From Spartobacteria bacterium (GTDB lineage: Bacteria > Verrucomicrobiota > Verrucomicrobiia > Chthoniobacterales > Chthoniobacteraceae): 64,000 nt of DNA. The stretch is from positions 1 to 64,000 of the forward strand of contig JAJPJG010000038.1 of the NCBI GenBank assembly GCA_021324395.1, written 5' to 3'. The stretch's first letter is position 1. Each line of letters opens with the position of its first letter. The translations under genes were made by a program, and so were the position numbers. A model generated the notes under the pieces. That model had not been told where the DNA came from. It saw nothing but the letters and a program-made list of their open reading frames with translations, and ran no database searches. Positions 43,496 to 52,954 of the stretch are shown here, piece by piece.

Positions 43496-43511
43496 TACGT
43501 AGTTTTACGTA
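43496..43511. promoter_or_regulatory. TACGTA-N4-TACGTA direct palindromic motif
   Basis: TACGTA occurs at 43496-43501 and 43506-43511, ten base pairs apart from start to start, that is on the same face of the helix. It lies 17 bp after a LuxR-type response-regulator gene and 35 bp before the 2416-residue surface-protein gene. Paired 6-bp palindromes with one-turn spacing suit a dimeric regulator. The link to the adjacent regulator is inferred from position only. Confidence 0.4.
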
Positions 43512-43545
43512 AGGGTGGCACGGCACCAGCTATTTACCGCGGCTT

Positions 43546-46500
43546 GTGTTTGCCGCCGTAAGTAAAACCAACCTTTATCGATTGTTTCGACAGTTGTTGC
43601 TCGCGCTCACCCTGTGCACGACAGCCTCAGTGCACTCCAGCACGCTTAGCTGGACCGGAGCAGCGGGCGACAGCAATGTCAGCACCGCCGGCAACTGGAG
43701 CCTCGCACAAGCGCCTGCCTCGGGCGACAGCTTGATTTTTACCGGGACAAATTCGCTCGCGCCGAAACTTTCCACCGCGTTAACGGTAAGTTCGCTTTCA
43801 TTTGCAACCAATGCATCTGCGTTTTCCCTCACGGGCACCGGCACCTACACCATCAACACGAGCTCCGGCATTACCAACAACAGTGTGAATTTGCAGACAG
43901 TTGCCAGCGCACTTGCGCTTGGCGCCAACCAGACGTGGAACGCCGCAGCCGGCGATCTCGCATTTTACGGAGCGGTAAATCTAGGTTCGCGGACGCTGAC
44001 GCTGACCGGCTCGAACAACATCACGATCAGCGGCAACATCAGCGGAACGGGCGCGATGACAAAAACCGGAACCGGTAAATTAACGCTGAGCGGCTCTAAT
44101 GCTTACAGCGGCACGACCACGTTAAGCGCCGGGACGATTGTGATCGGCAGCAATAATGCCGTTGGCACCGGCACCTTTTCGCTCGGCACGGCGAACGTGG
44201 ACGTGAGCGGCGCGCGCGCGCTTGCGAATGCAGTCACCCTCGCCGGCGACACGACATTTCTTGGTTCGGATAATTTGACGATGAGTGGTGCGGTGAGCAT
44301 CACGGGCAATCGCACACTCACCGTCAGCGGGACAGGTAAACTCACCTTCAGCGGCGTCGTTGACACGACGAAAAACAGTTACACGTGGACCAAAAGCGGT
44401 AGCGGCACGCTCGCACTGTTGGCTGCGAACACGTTTACGAAACTGAAGCTTAGCAGCGGCACATTGATTACCGGTAACGACAGCGCCCTTGGAAGCAGCA
44501 CGTTTTCGCTCGGCACCGCGACGCTGCAGGGCAACGGAAACGGCACACGCACATTCGCAAACAGTGTTACTCTGGTTGGAAATCCTACGTTCGGGGGAAC
44601 TGACGATTTGATTTTCACGGCGAGCGCGAGTCTCACCGGAAGTCGCACATTCACAATCAACAACTCGAATGTCACTTTCAGCGGCGCGATCACCGGAACC
44701 GGCTACGCACTGACAAAAAACGGCCCGGGAAACCTGATTCTCAGCGGCAATTCCGCGAATACATACACTGGAGCAACAACAGTGAATGACGGAAAACTCG
44801 TGCTCGCCAAGACCGCAGGTGTGAATGCGTTCGGCGGATCACTGGCGATCGGCGATGGCAGCGGCTATGCAGCTTCGACAATCGTGCAACTTAACGCGTC
44901 GAATCAAATCGCCGACACCACGGCGGTCACGGTCAATGCCGACGGACAACTCAATTTGCAGACTTACGCTGAGGCGATTGGAGCTTTGACAATGACCGGC
45001 GGCAGCATCATCGTCACAAACCGTCTGGACCTCGGTGGGAATGTAACCGTGAGCGCAGCGGGCACAAACTCAGCAGCAATCAGCACGAATCTCGGATTAA
45101 ACGGCGCGCGCACTTTTACGATCAACGACAACGGGTCGACAACGGACGTGGACCTGACGATTGCGGGCGTAATTTCCGATGGCAGCGTGACGAGTGCGCT
45201 TAACAAAGTCGGTTCAGGTTTCGTCGCCCTCAACGGAACGAACACCTACACCGGCGGGACAACATTGAGCGCGGGTGGTATTTCGGCGGGCACAAACAGC
45301 GCATTCGGCACCGGCACGATTTCACTTGGCGCGGCAACAATTCAATCGAGCAGTGGCGCGCGCTCTTTTAGCAATGCGTTAACACTCGCTGGCGACACCA
45401 TTTTCTCCGGCACGGATAATCTCGCCTTCAGCGGCTCCGCGGCGCTGACCGGCAATCGCACGCTGACCATCAACAACACGACGACAACATTTAGCGGCGC
45501 AATCGCGCAGGACATCGCAGGCCGCACGCTGACAAAAACCGGCGTCGGCACGCTCGCCCTTACCGGCACGGGAGCGAACACGATCACCGGCACGACGACC
45601 GTGAATGCCGGCACGCTTTTGCTCGGGAAAAATTCCGGTGCGGCGATCGGCGGCGATCTGGTAATCGGCGATGGTTCAGGCACGGATACCGTGCAGTTTT
45701 CCACAGCGAATCAGCTCGCAAGCGCCGCGAACGTGACGGTGAATGGAAGCGGTGTTTTGGATTTGAATGGAAACAACCAAGCGATTGCGTCGCTAACGCT
45801 CGGCGGCGGAGCGTTGATAACCACCGGAACCGGAGCGTTAACACTCGGCGGTGACGTGTCGCACAATGGCTCTGGCGCTCAAACCGCAACGATTTCCGGG
45901 AAAATCGATCTCGGCGGAACAACGCGCACGTTTACGGTGAACGACTCATCCGCTGCAACTGACCTGACAATTTCGGCGGTGATCTCGAACGGTGCGCTCA
46001 CGAAAACAGGCGGCGGCACGATGTTGCTTAGCGCAAGCAACAGCTACACCGGCACGACGACGATTAATGGCGGAACTTTGCAGCTCGGAGCAACAAGCGC
46101 GATCGCGAGCGCGTCATCCGTTATTTTAAATAACAGTGCGACATTTGACCTGAACGGTTTCAACGCGACGCTCGCTTCGCTCTCCGGCACAGGCAATGTC
46201 GCTCTCAGCGGCGGCACGCTTACTTTTGGCAACGGCAACTCGACTACATTTGGCGGCCCAATTTTCGGCAACGGCAGCATCATTAAAAATGGGTCGGGAA
46301 CATTTACGCTGAGCGGTAGCGCGAGTTTTACCGGCGCAACGAATGTCAACTCGGGCACGCTGCAATTCAGCGGGACAAATATCGCGCCATCGAGTTCGGC
46401 CACCACGATTGCATCCGGAGCGTCGCTGGATTTAAACAGCTTTAACGAAGTGCTCGGATCCCTTTCCGGCAGCGGAAACGTCACGCTCGGCAGCGGCTAT

Positions 46501-49500
46501 CTGACGGTCGGCGGTAACAACAGCTCGACGACATTTTCCGGAATTATCAGCGGAAGCGGCGGCTTAATCAAAACCGGCACGGGCGCGATGACCGTCACGA
46601 ATGCAAACACGTTTGATGGTTTGGTGACGATCAATGACGGCTCGCTCACGCTCAGCGGCTCGAATGCGAAGCTCGCGAGCGCATCTGCGTTTTACATCGG
46701 CAATCGCACCACGCTTACGCTCGACAACTCGACAGGCACAAACACAAACCGCATTGCCGATACCGCGGCGATTTGGTTCAACGGTGGCACGTTTGCGTTT
46801 GTCTCGGGCAGTAACGGCTCGACCGAAACGGTCGGCGCGCTGAATGCGATCGGCGGCGCATCCACTGTCTCGATTGCAAATGGTGGCACATCATCGGCAC
46901 TGACGTTTAATTCGCTCGGGACGATCGCGAGTGGTGCAACGGTGAATTTTTCCGCAAGCGGCGGCACACTCGGATCCGGTGTTGGCGGTCCGCATATTTA
47001 CGTCATCGGCCAGGCGAGTGGGTTCATGGGTGGTTGGGCGACCGTCGGCAGCAACTTCGCGGAATATTACGCCGACGGTGTGCGCGCGTTTAGCAATTAT
47101 TATACGGGCAGTGACGGCATCAATGTGAATGACGGAACAAAAGTCGTGCTGCTTTCCGGCAGTTCGCCGGGCACAGCCACGACGCTGACGAATGCGGGCA
47201 CGACGTCAAACTTGAGCCTCAGCATTTCCGACGTTTCGTCGATCGATCTCGGCACCGCGACGACACGCACCTTAAATCTCGTCAGCGGCGGATTGATCAA
47301 AAGCAGCGCGACAGCGACCACGATTTCGGGACAGGGTCGATTGACGGCCGGTGGAACTGCAACCGGTTCGCTCGCGATTTCGATCGACGCGGGCCATACG
47401 CTCAGCATCGCGTCGAGCATCATCGACAATGCGGGCGCGAATGGAACTTACGGCGATGCCGATGACGGCGTAGTCTCGCTCGCGAAAACGGATGCGGGAC
47501 TGCTCGTGCTCACCGGCTCAAATGCATTTAGCGGAAACGTCTTTGTCAATGGCGGCACGCTGCGGATCTCCGCCGAAAACAATCTGGGCGCGAATGGCAA
47601 TGACGTGATCTTCAATAGCGGCACGCTAAATGTGGCGAGTGGCTTCACTGCGAGTAGCGGCAAAATTTTCACGATTAGCTCCGACCTCACCGGCACCATT
47701 GACGTCGATGCCGGGCAAACGCTCACGCTTGCGAATGCGGCGAATGTTTTAACGAGTGGAAACGCCGCGAGCGTTCTCTACAAAAATGGTGGCGGCATCT
47801 TTGTCCTGCAGAATGCCGACACGTCGTTTACCGGCACGTTGCAGGTGAATGCCGGGGTCGCTGAGTTGCGAAACGCGCAGTCACTCGGCGGCGCGATTCT
47901 GCTCAACAGCGGGACACTTCGTTTGCGCAACGATGCCGATACAAATTTCGGAAACACCGTTTCGCTTTCCGCGGACTCCACCATCGAGGTGACGCGGTTG
48001 ACCGGCACTTCCGGCGCTGTGAATCTCACGCTCGCCAAACTTTCAGCCGGTGCAAACACGTTGACCATCACCGGCAGCAATGGCGCATCGCTGGCTTTTG
48101 GCTCCGTTAATTTGACGGCGAATACGACGTTTAACACTTCGACCGCTACCGTCTCGCTCAGCTCAATTGGCGGCGGATTCGGTTTTACAAAAACCGGCAC
48201 AAACACGCTGACGCTCAGCGGCACGAGCAGCTACACGGGCGCGACGACGATCAGCGCCGGAACCTTGAGAATCGCCGGGACGAATGCAACGTCGCCACTT
48301 TCTGCAGTGGCACTGGCTTCGGGTGCGATTTTTGATTTGAATAACTACAGCACGAAAATCGCGGTGCTTAGCGGTTCGGGCTCGATCGCGCTTGGAAGCG
48401 CAGTGCTCACCGCGGGCGATGTGAGCTCCAGCACTTTCGCAGGCGCGCTCAACGGAGCCGGTGGATTTATAAAATCGGGTGCCGGTATCCTGACTCTCGG
48501 CGGCACGTCGGGTTATTCGGGCGCAACGACGATCAGCGCCGGCACATTGCAACTGGGCACAAACAACGCGATCGCCAGCGCGTCAAACATCTCCATCGCG
48601 AACGGCGCGACTTTTGATCTGAACAATTTCAATCAAACGACGACGGTGCTGACAGGCTCTGGAAATGTAACGCTCGGCAGCGGCACGCTGACGCTCGGCA
48701 CGTCCAGTGGTTCGAGCACCTTCAGCGGCGTGCTTAGCGGAAGCGGCTCGGTTGTTAAAAACGGAACAAGCACGCTGGTTTTAAACAGCGGAAATACGCT
48801 CAGCGGCGCCATTACAATCAACGCCGGCATTCTCGACGTGGAAAACCTGTCGGCCCTCGGCGGCACGACAGGCGGAACGGTCGTCAATTCCAGCGCGGAG
48901 TTGCAGATCGGCACATCGGTCAGCGGCGAAGCGCTTACCCTAAGCGGCTCGGGCAGCAGTGCAGGTGCGCTCCACAACGTGAGCGGCACCGTCACGTGGG
49001 GCGGGCCGGTTTCGCTCGCGGCGAACAGCACGGTCGCTTCCGACGCGGGCACGCTTACGCTCAGCGGCTCCGTTTCCACCGGCGCAAACGTGCTGACGAC
49101 AACCGGCAGCGGAAACATCATCATCAGCGGCGCGATCAGCGGCTCGGCAGGGCTGGCGAAAAGCGGCACGGGCACGCTGACGTTGAGCGGATCAAATTCG
49201 TTTGGCGGAACTGTTAACGTGACTGCCGGCGTGCTTTCCGTCCAGCACAGCGCGGCTCTTGGTGCGAGCGGTGCGGGGAATGGAACCACGATCGGCAGCG
49301 GCGCGGCGGTGCAGATCAGCAACGCGAGCGGAATCAATATCGCCGGGGAAATTTTGACACTCAGCGGCGCCGGCATTGCAAACACCGGCGCGTTATCAAA
49401 TACCAGCGGGAACAACTCCTGGAGCGGCAATGTGGTGCTCGCGGCCGATTCCACGATCGGGGTCGCGCAATCGCAGGACGCGCTTACGATTTCCGGCGTA

Positions 49501-50796
49501 ATCAGCGAAAGCGGCACCGCGAGTGCACTGACAAAAGCCGGGACAGGCACGCTCGTATTTTCCGCCGCGAATACTTACAGCGGAGCGACCAACATTGTTG
49601 CGGGGACTCTGCAGCTTGCGGCCTCTGATCGCATCAACGATGCATCAGCCGTCACCATCAGCAGCGGCGCCTTGCTTGATCTGAATGATTACAACGAGAC
49701 GATCGGCTCGCTCGCAGGCGCGGGCGATGTAGACACCGGCAGCGCTACCGGCGGAACGCTGACGGTCGGCGTTAACGACCGTTCAACAACGTTTTCAGGC
49801 AACATTTCCGGCATTGGCGATGTCGTCAAAACGGGCACGGGCACCCTGACACTCACCGGCACGAACAGCACCTATTCCGGCGATACCTACGTGAATTCCG
49901 GCAAGCTCGCGATCGACAACGACGCGCGACTTGGCGCTGACGGCGGCCTCATTTTCAGCGGCGGCACATTGCTCGCGAGCGGATCGTTTACCTCAAGCCG
50001 CGTGGTTGCGGTGAATGCCGATAGCGCGATCGATACAAATGGCAACACCGTGATTCTCAGCGGCTCCCTCAGCGGCACGGCAAACCTCGCGAAGAATGGC
50101 GCGGGAACGCTGAAACTCAGCGGATCGAATGCCGGTTTTACCGGTTCATTTGCGGTGAACGGCGGAAAGCTCGCGGTTAACGCTGCGTTTACGAACAGCA
50201 CCGTCACGCTGGCTAGTGGCGCCGAACTCGATGGCAGCGGCAGCGTCAACGACGTCGCTGCAGCCAGCGGTTCAACCGTTGCTCCTGGCAATAGCGGGGC
50301 CGGACAGCTCGGCACGGGCAACTTCAACCTCGGCAGCGGCGCGCACCTTTCGATCGAGATCGGCGGCACCACGGCCGGCACGGGCTATGACGAGATAAGT
50401 GTAACCGGCTCGGTTACAATTTCCGGCGCGCTCGACGCTTCGTTCGTCAATGGCTACACGCCAACACACGTGGCGAGTTTGAGTGTTCCCTACGTGATCG
50501 GCGGTGCGAACACCACGCTCGACAAGTTTTTCATCATCATCAACGACGGCGCCGACGCAGTGAACGGCACATTTTCAAATCAAGTCATGTCGAATACCAT
50601 CTTCGGCACGCTGCCGACGATTACGTTTGGAAATCAACCGTTCGCGATCAGCTACACCGGCGACGCAGCGACCAATAGCACCATTGGCGGCAACGACATC
50701 GTCCTCACCGCGATCCCGGAGCCGAACGAGCTGACGTTCTTCGCGGGCGGAATTGCGCTGCAGATCGCATGGTTCCGCCTGCGCAAGCGCCGCTGA
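43546..50796 (+). CDS. Giant autotransporter-type beta-strand repeat surface protein with PEP-CTERM-like tail
   Basis: A GTG start at 43546 opens a 2416-residue protein with a signal peptide (LFRQLLLALTLCTTASVHS). Nearly the whole length is built from passenger-associated repeats of the kind TKTGTGTLTLSGSN-TYSGATTISAGTL, about 20-25 times, which predict a long right-handed beta-solenoid rich in Gly, Ser and Thr. There is no autotransporter barrel. Instead the last ~30 residues are IPEPNELTFFAGG, a hydrophobic span and WFRLRKRR, matching the PEP-CTERM sorting signal used with exosortase. It is thus predicted to be attached to or exported across the outer surface. The TACGTA motif upstream and the response regulator before it hint at two-component control. 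Internal repeats make misassembly possible. Confidence 0.9.
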   Translation: MFAAVSKTNLYRLFRQLLLALTLCTTASVHSSTLSWTGAAGDSNVSTAGNWSLAQAPASGDSLIFTGTNSLAPKLSTALTVSSLSFATNASAFSLTGTGTYTINTSSGITNNSVNLQTVASALALGANQTWNAAAGDLAFYGAVNLGSRTLTLTGSNNITISGNISGTGAMTKTGTGKLTLSGSNAYSGTTTLSAGTIVIGSNNAVGTGTFSLGTANVDVSGARALANAVTLAGDTTFLGSDNLTMSGAVSITGNRTLTVSGTGKLTFSGVVDTTKNSYTWTKSGSGTLALLAANTFTKLKLSSGTLITGNDSALGSSTFSLGTATLQGNGNGTRTFANSVTLVGNPTFGGTDDLIFTASASLTGSRTFTINNSNVTFSGAITGTGYALTKNGPGNLILSGNSANTYTGATTVNDGKLVLAKTAGVNAFGGSLAIGDGSGYAASTIVQLNASNQIADTTAVTVNADGQLNLQTYAEAIGALTMTGGSIIVTNRLDLGGNVTVSAAGTNSAAISTNLGLNGARTFTINDNGSTTDVDLTIAGVISDGSVTSALNKVGSGFVALNGTNTYTGGTTLSAGGISAGTNSAFGTGTISLGAATIQSSSGARSFSNALTLAGDTIFSGTDNLAFSGSAALTGNRTLTINNTTTTFSGAIAQDIAGRTLTKTGVGTLALTGTGANTITGTTTVNAGTLLLGKNSGAAIGGDLVIGDGSGTDTVQFSTANQLASAANVTVNGSGVLDLNGNNQAIASLTLGGGALITTGTGALTLGGDVSHNGSGAQTATISGKIDLGGTTRTFTVNDSSAATDLTISAVISNGALTKTGGGTMLLSASNSYTGTTTINGGTLQLGATSAIASASSVILNNSATFDLNGFNATLASLSGTGNVALSGGTLTFGNGNSTTFGGPIFGNGSIIKNGSGTFTLSGSASFTGATNVNSGTLQFSGTNIAPSSSATTIASGASLDLNSFNEVLGSLSGSGNVTLGSGYLTVGGNNSSTTFSGIISGSGGLIKTGTGAMTVTNANTFDGLVTINDGSLTLSGSNAKLASASAFYIGNRTTLTLDNSTGTNTNRIADTAAIWFNGGTFAFVSGSNGSTETVGALNAIGGASTVSIANGGTSSALTFNSLGTIASGATVNFSASGGTLGSGVGGPHIYVIGQASGFMGGWATVGSNFAEYYADGVRAFSNYYTGSDGINVNDGTKVVLLSGSSPGTATTLTNAGTTSNLSLSISDVSSIDLGTATTRTLNLVSGGLIKSSATATTISGQGRLTAGGTATGSLAISIDAGHTLSIASSIIDNAGANGTYGDADDGVVSLAKTDAGLLVLTGSNAFSGNVFVNGGTLRISAENNLGANGNDVIFNSGTLNVASGFTASSGKIFTISSDLTGTIDVDAGQTLTLANAANVLTSGNAASVLYKNGGGIFVLQNADTSFTGTLQVNAGVAELRNAQSLGGAILLNSGTLRLRNDADTNFGNTVSLSADSTIEVTRLTGTSGAVNLTLAKLSAGANTLTITGSNGASLAFGSVNLTANTTFNTSTATVSLSSIGGGFGFTKTGTNTLTLSGTSSYTGATTISAGTLRIAGTNATSPLSAVALASGAIFDLNNYSTKIAVLSGSGSIALGSAVLTAGDVSSSTFAGALNGAGGFIKSGAGILTLGGTSGYSGATTISAGTLQLGTNNAIASASNISIANGATFDLNNFNQTTTVLTGSGNVTLGSGTLTLGTSSGSSTFSGVLSGSGSVVKNGTSTLVLNSGNTLSGAITINAGILDVENLSALGGTTGGTVVNSSAELQIGTSVSGEALTLSGSGSSAGALHNVSGTVTWGGPVSLAANSTVASDAGTLTLSGSVSTGANVLTTTGSGNIIISGAISGSAGLAKSGTGTLTLSGSNSFGGTVNVTAGVLSVQHSAALGASGAGNGTTIGSGAAVQISNASGINIAGEILTLSGAGIANTGALSNTSGNNSWSGNVVLAADSTIGVAQSQDALTISGVISESGTASALTKAGTGTLVFSAANTYSGATNIVAGTLQLAASDRINDASAVTISSGALLDLNDYNETIGSLAGAGDVDTGSATGGTLTVGVNDRSTTFSGNISGIGDVVKTGTGTLTLTGTNSTYSGDTYVNSGKLAIDNDARLGADGGLIFSGGTLLASGSFTSSRVVAVNADSAIDTNGNTVILSGSLSGTANLAKNGAGTLKLSGSNAGFTGSFAVNGGKLAVNAAFTNSTVTLASGAELDGSGSVNDVAAASGSTVAPGNSGAGQLGTGNFNLGSGAHLSIEIGGTTAGTGYDEISVTGSVTISGALDASFVNGYTPTHVASLSVPYVIGGANTTLDKFFIIINDGADAVNGTFSNQVMSNTIFGTLPTITFGNQPFAISYTGDAATNSTIGGNDIVLTAIPEPNELTFFAGGIALQIAWFRLRKRR

Positions 50797-50797
50797 T

Positions 50798-51046
50798 CTA
50801 ACCCTCGATCGTGTTGATCTCGACGGGCTCGACTTTGACGCCGAGCTCCTCGAGCCAGGCGATCGATTTTTTGATTTCCCCGCGCTCGCCGTCGAGCTCG
50901 ATGGAGACGATGCCGACCTCGGCAGTGACGCTGGCTTGGCGGACGTTTGTCACCACGTTAAACTTGTGGCCGAGCTCGTAGATGATGGGCCGCGTGATGA
51001 GTCGCGCGGGGAACATGAGCCAGAGGCGGGATTTTTCGGCAGCCAT
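50798..51046 (-). CDS. NIL-domain protein, methionine-linked
   Basis: The 82-residue protein is a single ferredoxin-like NIL domain (RLWLMFPARLITRPIIYELG, NVRQASVTAEVGIVSIELDG, LEELGVKVEPVEI). NIL domains occur at the end of the methionine importer ATPase MetN, where they sense methionine, and with homocysteine-forming systems. It is the last gene of the riboswitch-controlled operon, 45 bp after the carrier-protein gene. It could bind methionine as a feedback sensor. It lacks iron-sulfur cysteines, so it is not the ferredoxin fusion known in archaea. Confidence 0.88.
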   Translation of the reverse strand: MAAEKSRLWLMFPARLITRPIIYELGHKFNVVTNVRQASVTAEVGIVSIELDGERGEIKKSIAWLEELGVKVEPVEINTIEG

Positions 51047-51091
51047 GGGCGAAGTGTCGAAGGACGAAGCGCGTGTGTCGAGGGCTTTTGA

Positions 51092-51364
51092 CTAGCCGCC
51101 GGCGATGGCGGGGACGATGGAGATTTCGTCGGTTTCTTTTACAGCCGTGGCTTTTTCCTCCAGAAAACGAATGTCCTCATCGTTGATGAACACGTTCACG
51201 AAACGGCGAATGTTGCCGCTCTCGTCGCAGATGCGCTCTTTCAAGCCGGGATAGCTCTTGTCGAGATCGGCGAGAATTTCCTCGATGCTCGAGCCGGAAG
51301 CGCTGACAACTTCCTGCTCGCGGGTGAGTTTGCGGAGTGGAGTGGGAATGCGGATGTTTGGCAT
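51092..51364 (-). CDS. MoaD/ThiS-family sulfur carrier protein
   Basis: This 90-residue beta-grasp protein (NIRIPTPLRKLTREQEVV, then VNVFINDEDIRFLEEKAT) ends directly in Gly-Gly (IVPAIAGG), the tail that is adenylated by an E1-like enzyme and then loaded with sulfur as a thiocarboxylate. It lies 11 bp after the threonine-synthase-like gene. Similar carriers (CysO, HcyS) supply sulfide for cysteine or homocysteine synthesis. The activating enzyme is not in this operon. Confidence 0.9.
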   Translation of the reverse strand: MPNIRIPTPLRKLTREQEVVSASGSSIEEILADLDKSYPGLKERICDESGNIRRFVNVFINDEDIRFLEEKATAVKETDEISIVPAIAGG

Positions 51365-51375
51365 ATTTGTGTTTG

Positions 51376-52638
51376 TTAAATGGTTGCTTGCAGTTCTTCG
51401 CGCACGAGCTCTTCAAATTCGCGCAGGCTCGGCTTGATCGTGCGCGCCTCGCCGCATTTACCGATGATGGCTTCCTGCGTTTTTAAGCCGTTGCCGGTGA
51501 TGCAGAGCACGATGCTTTCTTCGCGTGGAATCGCGCCGGACTCGATCAATTTTTGCGCGCACGCGACGGTCACGCCGCCGGCGGTTTCGGCAAAAATGCC
51601 TTCGTGACTCGCGAGCAGACGAATGCCTTCAACGATTTCATCATCGTTTACGTCCTCGGCGCTGCCGCCGGTTTCGTTCATCGCGTGAATCGCATAATAG
51701 CCGTCGGCCGGTGTGCCGATTGCGAGCGATTTCGCGATCGTCTGCGGCTTCGGCACCGGCTTCACGATGTCGGTGCCTTTTTTCTTCGCAGTGCTGATCG
51801 GCGAACAGCCGCTCGCCTGCGCACCGTGCATGGCGAATGGCGTTTTCTCGACAAGCCCGAGTGTGGCGAACTCGTTGTAAGCCTTGCAAATTTTTGTCAA
51901 AAGCGAGCCGCTCGCCATCGGCACAACCGTGTGCTGCGGCAAACGCCAGCCGAGCTGCTCGGCGATCTCGAAGCCCATCGACTTCGAGCCTTCGGCGTAA
52001 TACGGACGCAGGTTCACATTGACGAAACCCCAGCCGTATTTGCCCGCGATTTCGGAGCAAAGGCGATTGACCTGATCGTAAGGCCCGTGGATGCCGATCA
52101 CGTTCGTGCCGTAAACGAGCGATCCGAGCACTTTGCCCTGCTCGAGATCGGCGGGAATCAGCACGTAGCTGGTAAGGCCGGCGCTCGCGGCGTTTGCGGC
52201 GACGGAGTTCGCGAGATTTCCGGTCGATGCGCACGCGACGATTTTGAAACCCATCTCTTTCGCGCGGCTCAGCGCCACGCTCACGACGCGATCTTTAAAA
52301 GACAGCGTCGGATAATTGACCGTATCGTTTTTGACGTAGAGCTCTTTGACGCCGAGGGCCTGCGCAAGCCGGTCGGCTTTGACCAAAGGCGTGAATCCGA
52401 CCTGCGTTCCGACAGTCGGTGCGCCGTCGATCGGCAGCAGCTCGCGGTAACGCCACATCGATTGCGGACGCGATTGGATTTCCGTGCGCGTGAGCACCGG
52501 ACGGATCGCATCGTAATCGTAAGCCGCCTCGAGCGGCCCGAAATCGAAATCGCAAACATGCACCGCTTCCTTCGGGTAAGCGCGTCCGCACTCGCGGCAC
52601 TTGAGGTGCGTAAAATAAGGGCTCGAATTTTTGTCCAT
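51376..52638 (-). CDS. thrC: Threonine-synthase-family PLP enzyme under SAM riboswitch control
   Basis: The 420-residue protein starts with a zinc-ribbon-like KCRECGRAYP...C (Cys14, Cys17, Cys29), then a fold-type II PLP domain: the Schiff-base Lys115 in YPTLSFKDRVV, the phosphate loop ASTGNLANSVA, and GSGSLL-type MASGSLLTKI. By sequence it would convert O-phosphohomoserine to threonine. Context argues for a different or extra role. It heads an operon with a thiocarboxylate-type carrier and a NIL-domain protein, behind a SAM-I riboswitch that should switch off when SAM is plentiful. A beta/gamma-replacement by sulfide on an activated homoserine would give homocysteine. Whether another thrC exists in the genome is not known from this window. 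Confidence 0.85.
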   Translation of the reverse strand: MDKNSSPYFTHLKCRECGRAYPKEAVHVCDFDFGPLEAAYDYDAIRPVLTRTEIQSRPQSMWRYRELLPIDGAPTVGTQVGFTPLVKADRLAQALGVKELYVKNDTVNYPTLSFKDRVVSVALSRAKEMGFKIVACASTGNLANSVAANAASAGLTSYVLIPADLEQGKVLGSLVYGTNVIGIHGPYDQVNRLCSEIAGKYGWGFVNVNLRPYYAEGSKSMGFEIAEQLGWRLPQHTVVPMASGSLLTKICKAYNEFATLGLVEKTPFAMHGAQASGCSPISTAKKKGTDIVKPVPKPQTIAKSLAIGTPADGYYAIHAMNETGGSAEDVNDDEIVEGIRLLASHEGIFAETAGGVTVACAQKLIESGAIPREESIVLCITGNGLKTQEAIIGKCGEARTIKPSLREFEELVREELQATI

Positions 52639-52698
52639 AAATCAAGCTCCGATCGAGAGTGCCGACGAGGAAGGGGAAGGTGCGACGGTGCGCAAATT

Positions 52699-52850
52699 CC
52701 TCTCATCTTTTCCCGCAGGTCATTTCATTTTATTGAAACGAACTGTGGGCTGGATTTGGCACCTGGTCCCCGACGCTTCGTTCTCACGAAACATCGAGCG
52801 GTTGCCGTGACTTCAACGGGCCAGTCCCTCAGTCACTCTCGATAAGAGTG
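52699..52850 (-). promoter_or_regulatory. SAM-I (S-box) riboswitch
   Basis: On the minus strand the RNA begins CTCTTATCGAGAGTGACTGA, then GGGACTGGCCCGTTGAAGTC, ACGGCAACC, CCAGGTGCCAAATCC, and closes with GATGAGAG, which pairs with CTCTTATC to form P1. These are the conserved core elements of SAM-I: the kink-turn and pseudoknot strand GGCCC/CAACC, the GGTGCCAA J-region and P1. The start codon of the PLP enzyme lies 61 bases after P1. No terminator hairpin with a T run is visible in that space, so control at translation (GGAG site) is more likely than at transcription. Confidence 0.95.
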
Positions 52851-52855
52851 CGGGG

Positions 52856-52884
52856 AAATTAGGCGCGGCCCGGCGCAGCGTCAA
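52856..52884 (-). promoter_or_regulatory. Sigma70-type promoter for the riboswitch operon
   Basis: On the minus strand TTGACG (52884-52879) and TAATTT (52861-52856) are separated by exactly 17 bp. The transcript would start within a few bases of the riboswitch P1 stem, which supports both calls. Confidence 0.75.
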
Positions 52885-52954
52885 TCTATTTTTCATAACG
52901 CGGTGGTTGTTTGCAGGTATGCCGCGCAAGACCTACGTTCAATAAACTTTCAGA

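Noticed and set aside
48633-49550. Minus-strand 305-residue ORF and other Val/Pro-rich ORFs in 44-50 kb
   Set aside because: They mirror the Gly/Thr-rich repeats of the surface protein and lack start signals.
51553-52845. Plus-strand 430-residue ORF
   Set aside because: It is antisense to the threonine-synthase-like gene and the SAM riboswitch.
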